A stretch of 14,949 bases of DNA from ANME-2 cluster archaeon (GTDB taxonomy: Archaea > Halobacteriota > Methanosarcinia > Methanosarcinales > Methanogasteraceae), in the NCBI GenBank assembly GCA_003601535.1, contig PIXW01000041.1, forward strand, positions 1-14,949, in the 5' to 3' direction. A program made the translations under genes and the position numbers. The notes below the pieces were generated by a model. It was not told the origin of the DNA. It searched no databases and worked only from the letters and a program-made list of their open reading frames with translations. Shown in pieces: positions 1 to 6,874 of this stretch (position 1 is the first letter of the stretch; each line of letters opens with the position of its first letter).

Positions 1-641
1 GGTATCCCGACCACGAGTTCGTCATCTGCAAGCCCTGCGTTCTTTGCTGCGCCATCGCATCCGATTGAAACGTTGATATTACCTGATGTGTATGGATAGC
101 CTGTTGCATCTGCACACGTCGATTGTATGCCAGCAAAGTTCGCGGTTATCCGTCCGCCGTGCCGGTATATGACGGACTGAACGATCCGCCTTGCTGCGAT
201 CACGCCAGCCATAATCACGATCACATCGGGTTTCGCTCCATCCGGCTCTGTCGGTGCCTTATCGAGCGGCGTGATGATGGTGGCAATCGCCGATCCGGGT
301 TCCGGTCTTGGCATCTGATCGACCACGCGCTTGGCAACGCCGAGCGATATCTCCTTGTTCAGTTTGTAATGGTACAAAGCACCTGTTTTGAGATTTGGTC
401 CGTAATCGATCAGTCCGATGGCTGCCGCGCCGCCCTTGCAGGCGTGTTTGTCTGCGGTGGCGAGGCTTACGGTTCCTTTAAATCTGGCATCCTGGAGCAT
501 CTGACAGTACCGCCGTGGCTTCTCGATCTCTGTCAATTCCCCGGGAATATCCTCCTGTCTCTTTATAAGTGAGACTGCTATCGGTTTACCGTTCAATCCC
601 AGAAGATGTACAAGTTTATCTGACATTTCTGCATAATCCAT
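1..641 (-). CDS. DUF169 family protein, C-terminus beyond window edge
   Basis: I read this on the minus strand. It opens with MDYAEMSDKLVHLLGL and stays open for 213 codons to the window edge, so the C-terminus is missing. The pattern matches the DUF169 family (COG2043), soluble proteins of unknown function common in methanogens and other anaerobes. Family-like landmarks are YCQML (Cys46), HACKGGAAAIG (Cys68), STCADA (Cys176) and SIGCDGAA followed by NAGLADDE (Cys195). The four cysteines sit where the family usually has them and could bind metal, but that is inference. The ATG at 641 is preceded by AGGAGG (649-654) at a good distance, and a TATA-like element lies about 50 bases upstream. No signal peptide or membrane segment is seen. 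It is divergent from the coiled-coil gene at 836. Family assignment is fairly sure; function is unknown. Confidence 0.82.
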   Translation of the reverse strand, partial: MDYAEMSDKLVHLLGLNGKPIAVSLIKRQEDIPGELTEIEKPRRYCQMLQDARFKGTVSLATADKHACKGGAAAIGLIDYGPNLKTGALYHYKLNKEISLGVAKRVVDQMPRPEPGSAIATIITPLDKAPTEPDGAKPDVIVIMAGVIAARRIVQSVIYRHGGRITANFAGIQSTCADATGYPYTSGNINVSIGCDGAAKNAGLADDELVVGI

Positions 642-685
642 GCGAAAACCTCCTATGTGGATGGATGTTGATTTCAATCCCTTTC

Positions 686-697
686 TGGATATAACTA
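686..697 (-). promoter_or_regulatory. Probable TATA box of the DUF169 gene
   Basis: On the minus strand this reads TAGTTATATCCA. Its centre is about 50 bases before the ATG at 641, which would give a transcript with a leader of roughly 24 bases. That leaves room for the AGGAGG ribosome site at 649-654. This is position and composition evidence only. Confidence 0.4.
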
Positions 698-763
698 TTG
701 TTGTAGACGAGACTGTCAACTCAAACGTTGGTGTTCCAGTAATCCATTATACGTCGTATCAGT

Positions 764-774
764 ATCTATAATAT
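764..774 (+). promoter_or_regulatory. Probable TATA box of the coiled-coil gene
   Basis: The A/T run ATCTATAATAT lies about 65-70 bases upstream of the GTG at 836. It predicts a start of transcription near 795 and a leader of about 40 bases containing the inverted repeat at 793-810. Several other A/T stretches are nearby (for example around 746-752), so the choice is tentative. Confidence 0.35.
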
Positions 775-792
775 GAGAGAACAACAATCCTA

Positions 793-810
793 ATTCGAAC
801 ATTCTCGAAT
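793..810. promoter_or_regulatory. Perfect 6+6 inverted repeat, possible operator
   Basis: ATTCGA (793-798) and TCGAAT (805-810) are exact reverse complements separated by six bases. They sit close to the predicted transcription start of the coiled-coil gene and 26 bases before its GTG. The 12-base centre-to-centre geometry and position would suit a dimeric repressor. A chance palindrome in A/T-rich DNA is also possible. Confidence 0.3.
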
Positions 811-835
811 AAACTCAAGACAAGTTGGTAGTACG

Positions 836-2116
836 GTGAAATGGCTGAATAAAATCATTGGAAGACAGAATCAACAAAAACAGCATACGACCGCCACGAT
901 TTCTTTTTATGAACTTGAGGAGTGGGTTGCAAACGAATCAAGAGTAGAACTCGATGAGTTCTTTGAATCTGCTGCGCATACATTTGCAGAGATTGCGAGA
1001 ACAAAAGAGCAACTGATGCGTGACATCAACACTCTCGAGACCGCCGTAGAGCCACCAGAAGTGCCGACCCGTGCATCGAGGGTGGGACTTGCCGCTCGGG
1101 ATAACATTATGAAGCAGGTTAATGTACTGGTTGATAAGATTGACATTCCGGCAGGGGATTACTCTGATATCGTGAATTTCTGCAGATCTGTCGATGATTA
1201 TATCGAAACCACACTTGGAAAATCATCGAGGAGTTATCATCAGGCTAAATATCTGTTTCCAAAGGAAGTTGGAACGGTGATTTCTGACATTAGAAGTATA
1301 AAAAAATTATTAAAAAAACTTGAAGATTCACTTGATGGAACGAAAGCGGAAGTAAGGAATTTTGATGAAATTTCAGGGAGAATACAGATCATAAAAGATA
1401 CAACTGAGGATATTACTCGATATAATTCGGAGATTAATGATGCAAGTTCGAAGATGAGCGATATTCAAGATAAGATCAACGATTGTACTGCCAGACTGGA
1501 ACAATTGTCTCTCAGTAAGGAGTGGAGTTCTTTTGTTGAACTTGAGAATGAATTGAAACAAACAGAGAAGGAGAGGGACAATATCGAAACCAGCGTCGTG
1601 GAACTGTTCATGCCGCTTGGCAAGGCGCTCAATCGCATGAAAAAGCAGAGCACAAGCGGAAGACACACGCTTTCAAAGAAACAGATGGAATTGCTGGATG
1701 GCTGTCTTAAAAACCCGATTTCAGCGGACGCAGCCGATATCGATGATTTTCTGACAGAGGTGTGTAGGTTGATCGAGGGCGGTACGCTCGGTCTCAGGGA
1801 TAAGAAACGTGATAAGATCCTTGATCAGATAAAATATATAGTAGAGTCATTCGCATCAAAAAAAGAGGTATACGAAAATTTAAGTTCCCGTATCGCTGAT
1901 ATCGAGCATAAAATTGCTGATTTGACTATATCGGAAACAAAAACGACGCTCGAAAAGCAACTTGCTGAAAACACCAGAAAACTCACGCAACTTGAGGATA
2001 AACTCGAAAATCTGAAGGAAGAACTGGAGATACGGAGTGAAGAACTTGAAAATCAGAAAAAAGAGCTTTCTGATGCGATAAATTCAATCAAACCTGTGCA
2101 GATTGTATTTGATTGA
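836..2116 (+). CDS. Coiled-coil protein of unknown function
   Basis: 426 residues. I do not recognise a named family, although such archaeal proteins are often labelled SbcC- or SMC-like because of their coiled coils. No Walker A, Walker B or ABC signature is visible, so it is not an SbcC/SMC ATPase. An N-terminal helical part (about 20-130) is followed by long heptad-like helices (about 140-255). A less regular middle section (about 256-334) contains GRHTLSKKQMELLDGCL and a predicted helical bundle. A second, very charged coiled coil follows at about 335-415, rich in E, K and L. There is no signal peptide or transmembrane helix. The start is GTG, because the frame has no ATG before codon 61 and is closed upstream at 791. 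The ribosome site is weak. Codons look more A-rich than in neighbouring genes. It stands alone between a divergent DUF169 gene and convergent trm56. Confidence 0.75.
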   Translation: MKWLNKIIGRQNQQKQHTTATISFYELEEWVANESRVELDEFFESAAHTFAEIARTKEQLMRDINTLETAVEPPEVPTRASRVGLAARDNIMKQVNVLVDKIDIPAGDYSDIVNFCRSVDDYIETTLGKSSRSYHQAKYLFPKEVGTVISDIRSIKKLLKKLEDSLDGTKAEVRNFDEISGRIQIIKDTTEDITRYNSEINDASSKMSDIQDKINDCTARLEQLSLSKEWSSFVELENELKQTEKERDNIETSVVELFMPLGKALNRMKKQSTSGRHTLSKKQMELLDGCLKNPISADAADIDDFLTEVCRLIEGGTLGLRDKKRDKILDQIKYIVESFASKKEVYENLSSRIADIEHKIADLTISETKTTLEKQLAENTRKLTQLEDKLENLKEELEIRSEELENQKKELSDAINSIKPVQIVFD

Positions 2117-2159
2117 CACGGATTCGTGGAATAGCTGAGAGGCCTATCTCAATGCCGTG
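2117..2159. other. Nested inverted repeat between convergent genes
   Basis: TGAGA (2136-2140) pairs with TCTCA (2147-2151) around a six-base loop. An outer CACGG (2117-2121) can pair with CCGTG (2155-2159). It fills the 27-base gap between the coiled-coil gene and trm56 and runs over the trm56 stop. It could act as a transcript-end structure, but there is no oligo-T tract, the usual archaeal terminator. Confidence 0.25.
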
Positions 2160-2674
2160 TGTTCTATGACCCGTTTTCCTTTCCTCATCGGAATAATCTC
2201 GCGTTCCCCATCATTGAAAGTCCTGCATAATTCCTTACCTTCCTGCAAATGGTCGAGAACCAGTGCCAGTGCAGCCACCTCGGAATGAGGCTGATTGCCG
2301 ACAGCAACATTCAGATCGGCAAGATCATAGATCACTGATCGGACCTTTTCAGCGCCAACAATGAGCAGAAGGTCACGATTTTGCATCTTATCGATCGCAT
2401 CTGCCAGATTCAAGCCGTACATCGTGAGATGTACAACCATTCCCCCTCTTTCCTTCCATTCGTTGATCTCTCTCCTCCAGTCGACATCGATCTCAACAAA
2501 GAAGTCCCCTCCCCATGTGCGGGTCACATCATCGATACTCTTCTTGATCTTCGGGTCATTCGCTGCAAGAAGCATGCCATCTGCGCCAAGCGCACGTGCT
2601 GTCAAGCCAACATGAGTGGTTATGCGCTTATCCCGCATCGGGCGGTGTCCGATTCGCAGTACAACGAACTTCAT
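2144..2674 (-). CDS. trm56: tRNA (cytidine(56)-2'-O)-methyltransferase (aTrm56)
   Basis: 176 residues, the usual length of the archaeal SPOUT enzyme that methylates the ribose of C56 in the T-loop of tRNAs using S-adenosylmethionine. Hallmarks are [20 protein letters not shown] (6-25), [11 protein letters not shown] (77-87), the knot strand [10 protein letters not shown] (102-111), and [17 protein letters not shown] (from about 122), which forms the trefoil-knot cofactor site. The ATG at 2674 is the natural start, because it begins the conserved strand MKFVVLRIG directly. The gene lies 16 bases downstream of tRNA-Ser(CGA) on the same strand, so enzyme and a substrate tRNA are probably on one transcript. 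In archaea C56 methylation is made either by this protein or by a C/D guide RNA, so its presence implies the protein route here. Soluble and cytoplasmic. Confidence 0.93.
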   Translation of the reverse strand: MKFVVLRIGHRPMRDKRITTHVGLTARALGADGMLLAANDPKIKKSIDDVTRTWGGDFFVEIDVDWRREINEWKERGGMVVHLTMYGLNLADAIDKMQNRDLLLIVGAEKVRSVIYDLADLNVAVGNQPHSEVAALALVLDHLQEGKELCRTFNDGEREIIPMRKGKRVIEHTALR

Positions 2675-2690
2675 GATCTCTTCATGGTTA

Positions 2691-2775
2691 CGCCGGGGTT
2701 GGGATTCGAACCCAAGCGTTCCATAGGAACAACAGGTCTCGAGCCTGCCGCGTTAGTCCGCTCTGCCACCCCGGC
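2691..2775 (-). tRNA. tRNA-Ser(CGA)
   Basis: An 85-nucleotide class II tRNA on the minus strand. The acceptor GCCGGGG pairs with CCCCGGC. The anticodon stem GCAGG/CCTGT encloses the loop CTCGAGA, giving anticodon CGA (2739-2741), which reads UCG. The extra arm GTTCC-TAT-GGAAC is a perfect five-pair stem. The T-arm is TTGGG-TTCGAAT-CCCAA. The discriminator base is G, as usual for serine and unlike the A of leucine tRNAs, which separates it from a Leu reading of the long arm. CCA is not encoded (TAA follows), so it must be added after transcription. No intron is present. It is followed by trm56. Confidence 0.95.
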
Positions 2776-2789
2776 AATGAGGCGCAAGA

Positions 2790-2796
2790 TATATAC
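2790..2796 (+). promoter_or_regulatory. TATA box of the exported Ig-like protein gene
   Basis: TATATAC, inside a longer run of GATATATACTA, is centred 27 bases before the ATG at 2820. This spacing predicts transcription starting at the start codon itself (leaderless mRNA), matching other genes in the window and the lack of a ribosome site. Confidence 0.5.
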
Positions 2797-2806
2797 TACG
2801 ATGGTG

Positions 2807-2818
2807 ACTATATTTAAG
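2807..2818 (-). promoter_or_regulatory. TATA box of tRNA-Ser and trm56
   Basis: On the minus strand this reads CTTAAATATAGT, close to the archaeal TATA consensus. Its centre is about 37 bases upstream of the tRNA 5' end, which places transcription start about 10 bases before the mature tRNA. It lies within the divergent 44-base gap, interleaved with the promoter of the plus-strand gene. Confidence 0.5.
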
Positions 2819-2819
2819 C

Positions 2820-3272
2820 ATGGGGTTCAGGTGGATATTTATTATAGTCATAAGTCTTATGATTCTGCCAGCACTTGCAGAATCCGGGACCGAACAATCC
2901 GGGTTATCGATTGATGCACCCGGCGTGGCAACGGTCAATCAGACGGTTGAGGTTCTTGTAACATCATCGGGGCTACCGGTTTCTGATGCGATCGTCTTCT
3001 TCACCACAAGAAATTCGCAGTTTCAGCAGATAACCGATGAAAATGGGATTGCAGCATTTATACCGGAAGACACCGGCAGATTGTACGTGTTTGCATACAA
3101 GGATGGTGTTCAGGGGGTAGAGACGATGATTGAGGTGCGTGACGCGCATGAGTCCGTGGTCGGTGAACCAGTAACACCGCAGCCCCTGCCCACAGATGCC
3201 GAATCGCCAGGATTTGGATCTTCTGCACTGATGATGCTGGTATATTTAGCCAGAAAGATTCGAGATCGTTAG
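2820..3272 (+). CDS. Small exported Ig-like-fold protein with PGF-CTERM-like tail
   Basis: 150 residues. Residues 1-20 form a clear signal peptide (MGFRWIFIIVISLMILPALA, then ES). Residues 28-107 look like one beta-sandwich domain of the bacterial-Ig/carboxypeptidase-regulatory type: PGVATVNQTVEVLV, GLPVSDAIVFF, TDENGIAAFIPEDTGRLYVFA. A proline-rich linker (110-128) leads to SPGFG (129-133), a short hydrophobic stretch (about 134-144) and a basic end (RKIRDR). This order resembles the PGF-CTERM sorting tail processed by archaeosortase, but the hydrophobic part is short for a transmembrane helix. A surface or S-layer-associated adhesin or structural role is a guess. It is probably leaderless. 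It ends three bases from the convergent gatB stop. Confidence 0.75.
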   Translation: MGFRWIFIIVISLMILPALAESGTEQSGLSIDAPGVATVNQTVEVLVTSSGLPVSDAIVFFTTRNSQFQQITDENGIAAFIPEDTGRLYVFAYKDGVQGVETMIEVRDAHESVVGEPVTPQPLPTDAESPGFGSSALMMLVYLARKIRDR

Positions 3273-3275
3273 AAT

Positions 3276-4694
3276 TTATCCCAATTTCGAAAGCAGCCGC
3301 AGCCGCACATCCTGCGGATCAGCGCGCCCTCGGGTCTTCTTCATCACCTGCCCGACAAGATAATTCAGCGCCTTTTTCTCGCCTCGCCTGTAATCCGCTA
3401 TTGCATCATCACATTCCAGAAGTACTTCATCAACAGCGGATAAGACCACATCCTCTTTCACCTTTGCAAGCTCTTTTTTGGATATGATCTCTGCAGGAGT
3501 GCCGCCGTAATCAAGAATCGTTCGTATAATTGTGACTGCGCTTTTTTCTGTGATCACATCATCCAGAAACAACTTCAGAATCTCGATCAGGTCCTCCGCC
3601 TTAAACGCATCGATATCAAGATCGCGATAATTGAGTTCTCCTTTCAGCACATCAACGACCCATGAAGCGCTGATCTTCGGATCGATCTCACGCGCAACAT
3701 CCTCAAAGAACTGCGCAAGTTTCAAATCGAGCGTTAACGAGGCAGCATGATCCTCTGTTATGCCGTACTCCTCGAGAAATCGTGCACGCTGCCCATCTGG
3801 CAGTTCAGGCAGGGTCTCCCTGATATCAGGCACCCAGGTCATGATCCGCATCGGAACCAGATCAGGTTCTGGAAAATATCGATAATCGTGTTCAGCTTCC
3901 TTTGTCCGCATCGAAACAGTGACGCCACGCAACTCATCGAAATGCCTGGTCTCCTGAACAACAACCTCGCCGCGGCGCAGCACATTTCGCTGGCGTACGA
4001 TCTCAAATGATAGTGCACGCTCTGCACCCTTATACGAGGATATGTTCTTAACCTCAGCCCGCGCGCCGCCAGCAAGCGAGATATTCGCATCTGCGCGAAG
4101 CGCACCCTCCAGATCACCATCAAAAACATCAAGGTATTCAAGGATGTTTCTGAGTTTATTCAGAAATCTTCTTGCTTCTTTTGGGCTGCGAAGGTCAGGT
4201 TCTGTCACGATCTCAAGCAGCGGCACACCAGCACGATTGTAGTCGATCAATGTGAACTTCGATCGATCGATCGTACCTTCGTGCACCAGTCTTCCGGGAT
4301 CTTCCTCTATATGGACACGGTTGATCCTGATGCGTCTGATTCCCTGATCGCCTTCGATATCGAGATATCCATTGCTTGAAATGGGGTAATCGTACTGCGT
4401 GATCTGAAATCCTTTCGGCAGGTCCGGATAATAGTAATTTTTTCGATAAAACTGTGTCTGTGGAAGAATTTCACAATTTAATGCAAGAGCGACCTTTATA
4501 GCACTTTGCACCGCAGACTTATTGAGTACAGGCAGTGATCCTGGCAGTCCGAGACAGACCGGGCAGACATGGGTGTTTGGAGGTGCGTTATGATAATCAA
4601 GCCCGCATGAACAGAATAACTTTGAATGCAGTTTGTTCAGCTGTACATGAACTTCGAGTCCGATGATCACGTCATCTTCTGTTCTTGCAGACAT
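3276..4694 (-). CDS. gatB: Asp-tRNA(Asn)/Glu-tRNA(Gln) amidotransferase subunit B
   Basis: 472 residues, full length for GatB. This subunit binds mischarged Glu-tRNA(Gln) or Asp-tRNA(Asn), phosphorylates the misacylated side chain with ATP and, with ammonia from GatA, converts it to the amide. Visible landmarks are [10 protein letters not shown] (10-19), the zinc site Cys28, Cys30, Cys44 and Cys47, the [12 protein letters not shown] loop, [25 protein letters not shown], the catalytic-core RADANIS, and a C-terminal tRNA-binding YqeY-like tail ending [18 protein letters not shown]. It has no GAD insert, so it is GatB rather than archaeal GatE. gatA and gatC are not in the window. An A/T element centred 27 bases before the ATG suggests a leaderless transcript. 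The gene is divergent from the epimerase gene and convergent with the Ig-like protein gene. Confidence 0.96.
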   Translation of the reverse strand: MSARTEDDVIIGLEVHVQLNKLHSKLFCSCGLDYHNAPPNTHVCPVCLGLPGSLPVLNKSAVQSAIKVALALNCEILPQTQFYRKNYYYPDLPKGFQITQYDYPISSNGYLDIEGDQGIRRIRINRVHIEEDPGRLVHEGTIDRSKFTLIDYNRAGVPLLEIVTEPDLRSPKEARRFLNKLRNILEYLDVFDGDLEGALRADANISLAGGARAEVKNISSYKGAERALSFEIVRQRNVLRRGEVVVQETRHFDELRGVTVSMRTKEAEHDYRYFPEPDLVPMRIMTWVPDIRETLPELPDGQRARFLEEYGITEDHAASLTLDLKLAQFFEDVAREIDPKISASWVVDVLKGELNYRDLDIDAFKAEDLIEILKLFLDDVITEKSAVTIIRTILDYGGTPAEIISKKELAKVKEDVVLSAVDEVLLECDDAIADYRRGEKKALNYLVGQVMKKTRGRADPQDVRLRLLSKLG

Positions 4695-4715
4695 CTCTGA
4701 CAGATGTGTGTACGG

Positions 4716-4727
4716 ATTAAATTAAAC
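4716..4727 (-). promoter_or_regulatory. Probable TATA box of gatB
   Basis: On the minus strand this reads GTTTAATTTAAT, centred about 27 bases before the gatB ATG. That is the distance expected for a leaderless archaeal transcript. Confidence 0.45.
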
Positions 4728-4755
4728 TTTCTGTTGCCTTCTATGCGAATGATAG

Positions 4756-4764
4756 ATTTAAATG
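4756..4764 (+). promoter_or_regulatory. Probable TATA box of the epimerase gene
   Basis: ATTTAAATG is centred about 28 bases before the ATG at 4788, with no ribosome site between. This fits leaderless transcription. Confidence 0.45.
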
Positions 4765-4787
4765 TCATCATAGATGATGAATAGATT

Positions 4788-5687
4788 ATGGATATACTGG
4801 TAACAGGCGGGGCAGGATTTGTCGGATCCAATCTGGTATCTGCGCTTGTAAGTGAGCATGATGTGACAGTGCTGGACAACTTCCATACCGGCAGTGTGGA
4901 TAACCTGAAGGATGTAAAAAGCGATATAAACATGATCAACGATTCATGCGGTAATATCGGCAACCGGCTCTCGAATTCTGATCTCGACATAATATTTCAT
5001 TTAGGCATCCCATCCTCATCGCCCATGTACAGGGAGAATCCGCTCTTTGTCGGATCGGCGATCAACGATGCCATCAGCGTACTTGAGTTTGCAAGGAATT
5101 CGGATGCGAAGGTCATATTTGCGTCATCGTCTTCGCTATACAACGGACTACCCACTCCGAACCGGGAAGATATGAACATCAGGGTCACTGATTACTACAC
5201 CGAGGCGAGATTGTGTATCGAGCGGATTGCGGAGTTGTATCATATATTGTACGGACTTGGTTCGATTGGACTCAGGTTCTTCTCTGTTTACGGTCCCAAT
5301 GAGCGTGCGAAAGGGATATATGCAAACATCGTATCCCAGTTCCTCTGGGAGATGCAGAATGGTAGAGCTCCGGTCATCTATGGGGATGGCGAACAGACAA
5401 GAGACTTTGTGTTTGTCAGGGATGTGATTCAGGCATGTATGCTTGCGATGAAGAAGAATGTATCAGGCGAGTTCAATGTCGGCACAGGAACATCACACAG
5501 CTTCAATGATGTTGTGCAGATCTTAAACAACGAACTCGGTACGGATATCAAACCGCAGCACATCGAAAATCCAGTGCAGAACTATGTAGACCACACACTG
5601 GCTGATATAACAAAGATAAGGGATGTTCTTGGTTACCATCCAAAATATTCGCTGGAGCAGGGCATCAGGGAACTTATTAACCCCTGA
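4788..5687 (+). CDS. NAD-dependent nucleotide-sugar epimerase/dehydratase (extended SDR)
   Basis: 299 residues with the extended short-chain dehydrogenase layout. The N-terminal NAD-binding loop is VTGGAGFVGSNL (5-16, GxxGxxG). Asp30 (TVLDNF) follows at the end of strand 2, favouring NAD over NADP. Then come IIFHLGIPSS (68-77) and the active-site serine region FASSSSLYNG (111-120). The motif GLRFFSVYGPNERAKG (from 161) and GDGEQTRDFVFVRDV (199-213) are typical of UDP-sugar-type binding. The family catalytic YxxxK reads Y137-T-E-A-R141 here, with Arg for Lys. The protein probably changes a UDP- or dTDP-linked sugar for glycan or S-layer decoration, but the substrate cannot be told and no glycosyltransferase is nearby. 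It stands alone between divergent gatB and convergent nurA (six-base gap). Confidence 0.87.
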   Translation: MDILVTGGAGFVGSNLVSALVSEHDVTVLDNFHTGSVDNLKDVKSDINMINDSCGNIGNRLSNSDLDIIFHLGIPSSSPMYRENPLFVGSAINDAISVLEFARNSDAKVIFASSSSLYNGLPTPNREDMNIRVTDYYTEARLCIERIAELYHILYGLGSIGLRFFSVYGPNERAKGIYANIVSQFLWEMQNGRAPVIYGDGEQTRDFVFVRDVIQACMLAMKKNVSGEFNVGTGTSHSFNDVVQILNNELGTDIKPQHIENPVQNYVDHTLADITKIRDVLGYHPKYSLEQGIRELINP

Positions 5688-5693
5688 CCGCCC

Positions 5694-6869
5694 TCATTTC
5701 ATCGGTTTTGCCAAACCCCTCGTCTCCCGCGCCTTGTACTCGTGCTTTGCTCCGGTGTACGCAACGATCCCGTGCTCGAGACAGAACCGGTTCAGCATCC
5801 GGTAAAATAATAGATGCTCCTTTGCTGTGATCACGGCATTTCTGTGCGCTATCAGTAATATATCCGGATAACTTCCACGAATGATCGTTTCAGCACGGAT
5901 GATGTCTGCTATGGTGTCGATCTCATCCGCACACCATACCGGAAACTCAATCCGGCTCGGAAGATTGCCCATCCGCATGTAAAAGAAGGCGATGCTGTTT
6001 CGATATCCGAGATACGTATCGAGCACTGATGGACTGTCTGCGCCACGGCGATCATCCCGATTACAGATGAACGCCTTCGTCCGATCGCCCCAGTTCAGTT
6101 TATCTGCAAACAACACAGGATCAAACAGTTTCTTTGTCTCTTTTAATCCGTAAATATGGCGCATCATTGTTATAACATCCCTCTGCACGCTCACATCCAC
6201 ATATCCGATTACAGGATTCCCGGTTCTCTCTGATGCACCGAGCAATCTCATCATCGCATCGAGATATATCTCTCTTATATTTTTAGCGAGTACATTGATG
6301 TGTGACAGTATCAGGGTTCCATCGAGCAGCAGGTAGATCCGGTCGTTTGTGTGCATCATATCGATCAGAGCATCGCATTCAAGAGCAAAACGTCTGGCAT
6401 CCACAAACTCCTTACCGAATGCGTATACCTCCGCACCTGCGAACTCATCAGGCGTGACCAGTGTTGCACTTCTGTTCTGGGCATACTCGCGGGCTTTCGT
6501 GTGTTTGTTGTACACGCTACCGGTCTGTATGACTGCGATCGGTAAACCATGGTTCTTATCCGGATATATCTGGCTGCCATCGACCGATCCGACTGGGGTG
6601 CCTGCAAGGACAGTATCCACCCACTGCATGGCATCCTCTCGATCGTTCCATCTCGATGCCGGATGAAAACGTTTGATGGTTCTTCCGGATTCGAAGATCA
6701 TTGCGCCGCAGTATCTGGGCAGGAAATGGTTCAGTTGGGTATCTGCATGATCCAGATCCGGTATCGATTCTTTGTACTCTTCGAGTTCGCCTGATGTCTC
6801 GCGCTCATAGTTTATGATTGCATCCTTTCTGTATTCGAACTCGGATGAGAGGTCCCGGATGTTTAACAT
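5694..6869 (-). CDS. nurA: NurA domain nuclease
   Basis: 391 residues. NurA nucleases are RNase H-like, manganese-dependent enzymes that with the HerA translocase resect DNA ends in archaeal break repair. Fitting motifs are VGSVDGSQIYPD (93-104, catalytic Asp97), YLLLDGTLI (179-187, Asp183), VIGYVDVSVQRDVI (220-233, Asp225) and ILLIAHRNAVIT (337-348, catalytic-type His342). They are in the right order and spacing for the family, with the expected acidic residues and C-terminal His. No HerA, Mre11 or Rad50 gene is visible in this window, so its partner must be elsewhere or it may act alone. The start ATG lies five bases after the stop of the ACT-domain gene, so the two are likely cotranscribed. 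Soluble. The gene name denotes family membership rather than proven orthology to the HerA-linked enzyme. Confidence 0.85.
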   Translation of the reverse strand: MLNIRDLSSEFEYRKDAIINYERETSGELEEYKESIPDLDHADTQLNHFLPRYCGAMIFESGRTIKRFHPASRWNDREDAMQWVDTVLAGTPVGSVDGSQIYPDKNHGLPIAVIQTGSVYNKHTKAREYAQNRSATLVTPDEFAGAEVYAFGKEFVDARRFALECDALIDMMHTNDRIYLLLDGTLILSHINVLAKNIREIYLDAMMRLLGASERTGNPVIGYVDVSVQRDVITMMRHIYGLKETKKLFDPVLFADKLNWGDRTKAFICNRDDRRGADSPSVLDTYLGYRNSIAFFYMRMGNLPSRIEFPVWCADEIDTIADIIRAETIIRGSYPDILLIAHRNAVITAKEHLLFYRMLNRFCLEHGIVAYTGAKHEYKARETRGLAKPMK

Positions 6870-6874
6870 AGATC

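Noticed and set aside
123..572. Plus-strand open frame of 149 codons
   Set aside because: It is antisense to the DUF169 gene, which has family motifs and a ribosome site. The plus-strand product shows no recognisable motif.
642..835. A CRISPR array or attachment site in the gap
   Set aside because: Only one repeat-like unit is present, with no spacers, no cas genes and no integrase nearby.
2691..2775. Reading the class II tRNA as tRNA-Leu(GAG)
   Set aside because: That would shift the anticodon by one base and break the T33 rule. The loop CTCGAGA, the G discriminator and the GCCGGGG acceptor all fit serine.
2381..2914. Plus-strand open frame of 177 codons
   Set aside because: It runs antisense through trm56 and straight across the tRNA-Ser gene, so it is a chance open frame.
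4259..4273. Tandem GATC run (CGATCGATCGATCG) inside gatB
   Set aside because: It is part of conserved coding sequence (the [12 protein letters not shown] region), is short, and has no other copies in the window that suggest a site or a mobile element.
4667..4990. Minus-strand frame of 107 codons across the gatB/epimerase gap
   Set aside because: It is antisense to the NAD-binding start of the epimerase and overlaps the gatB start, with no motifs of its own.
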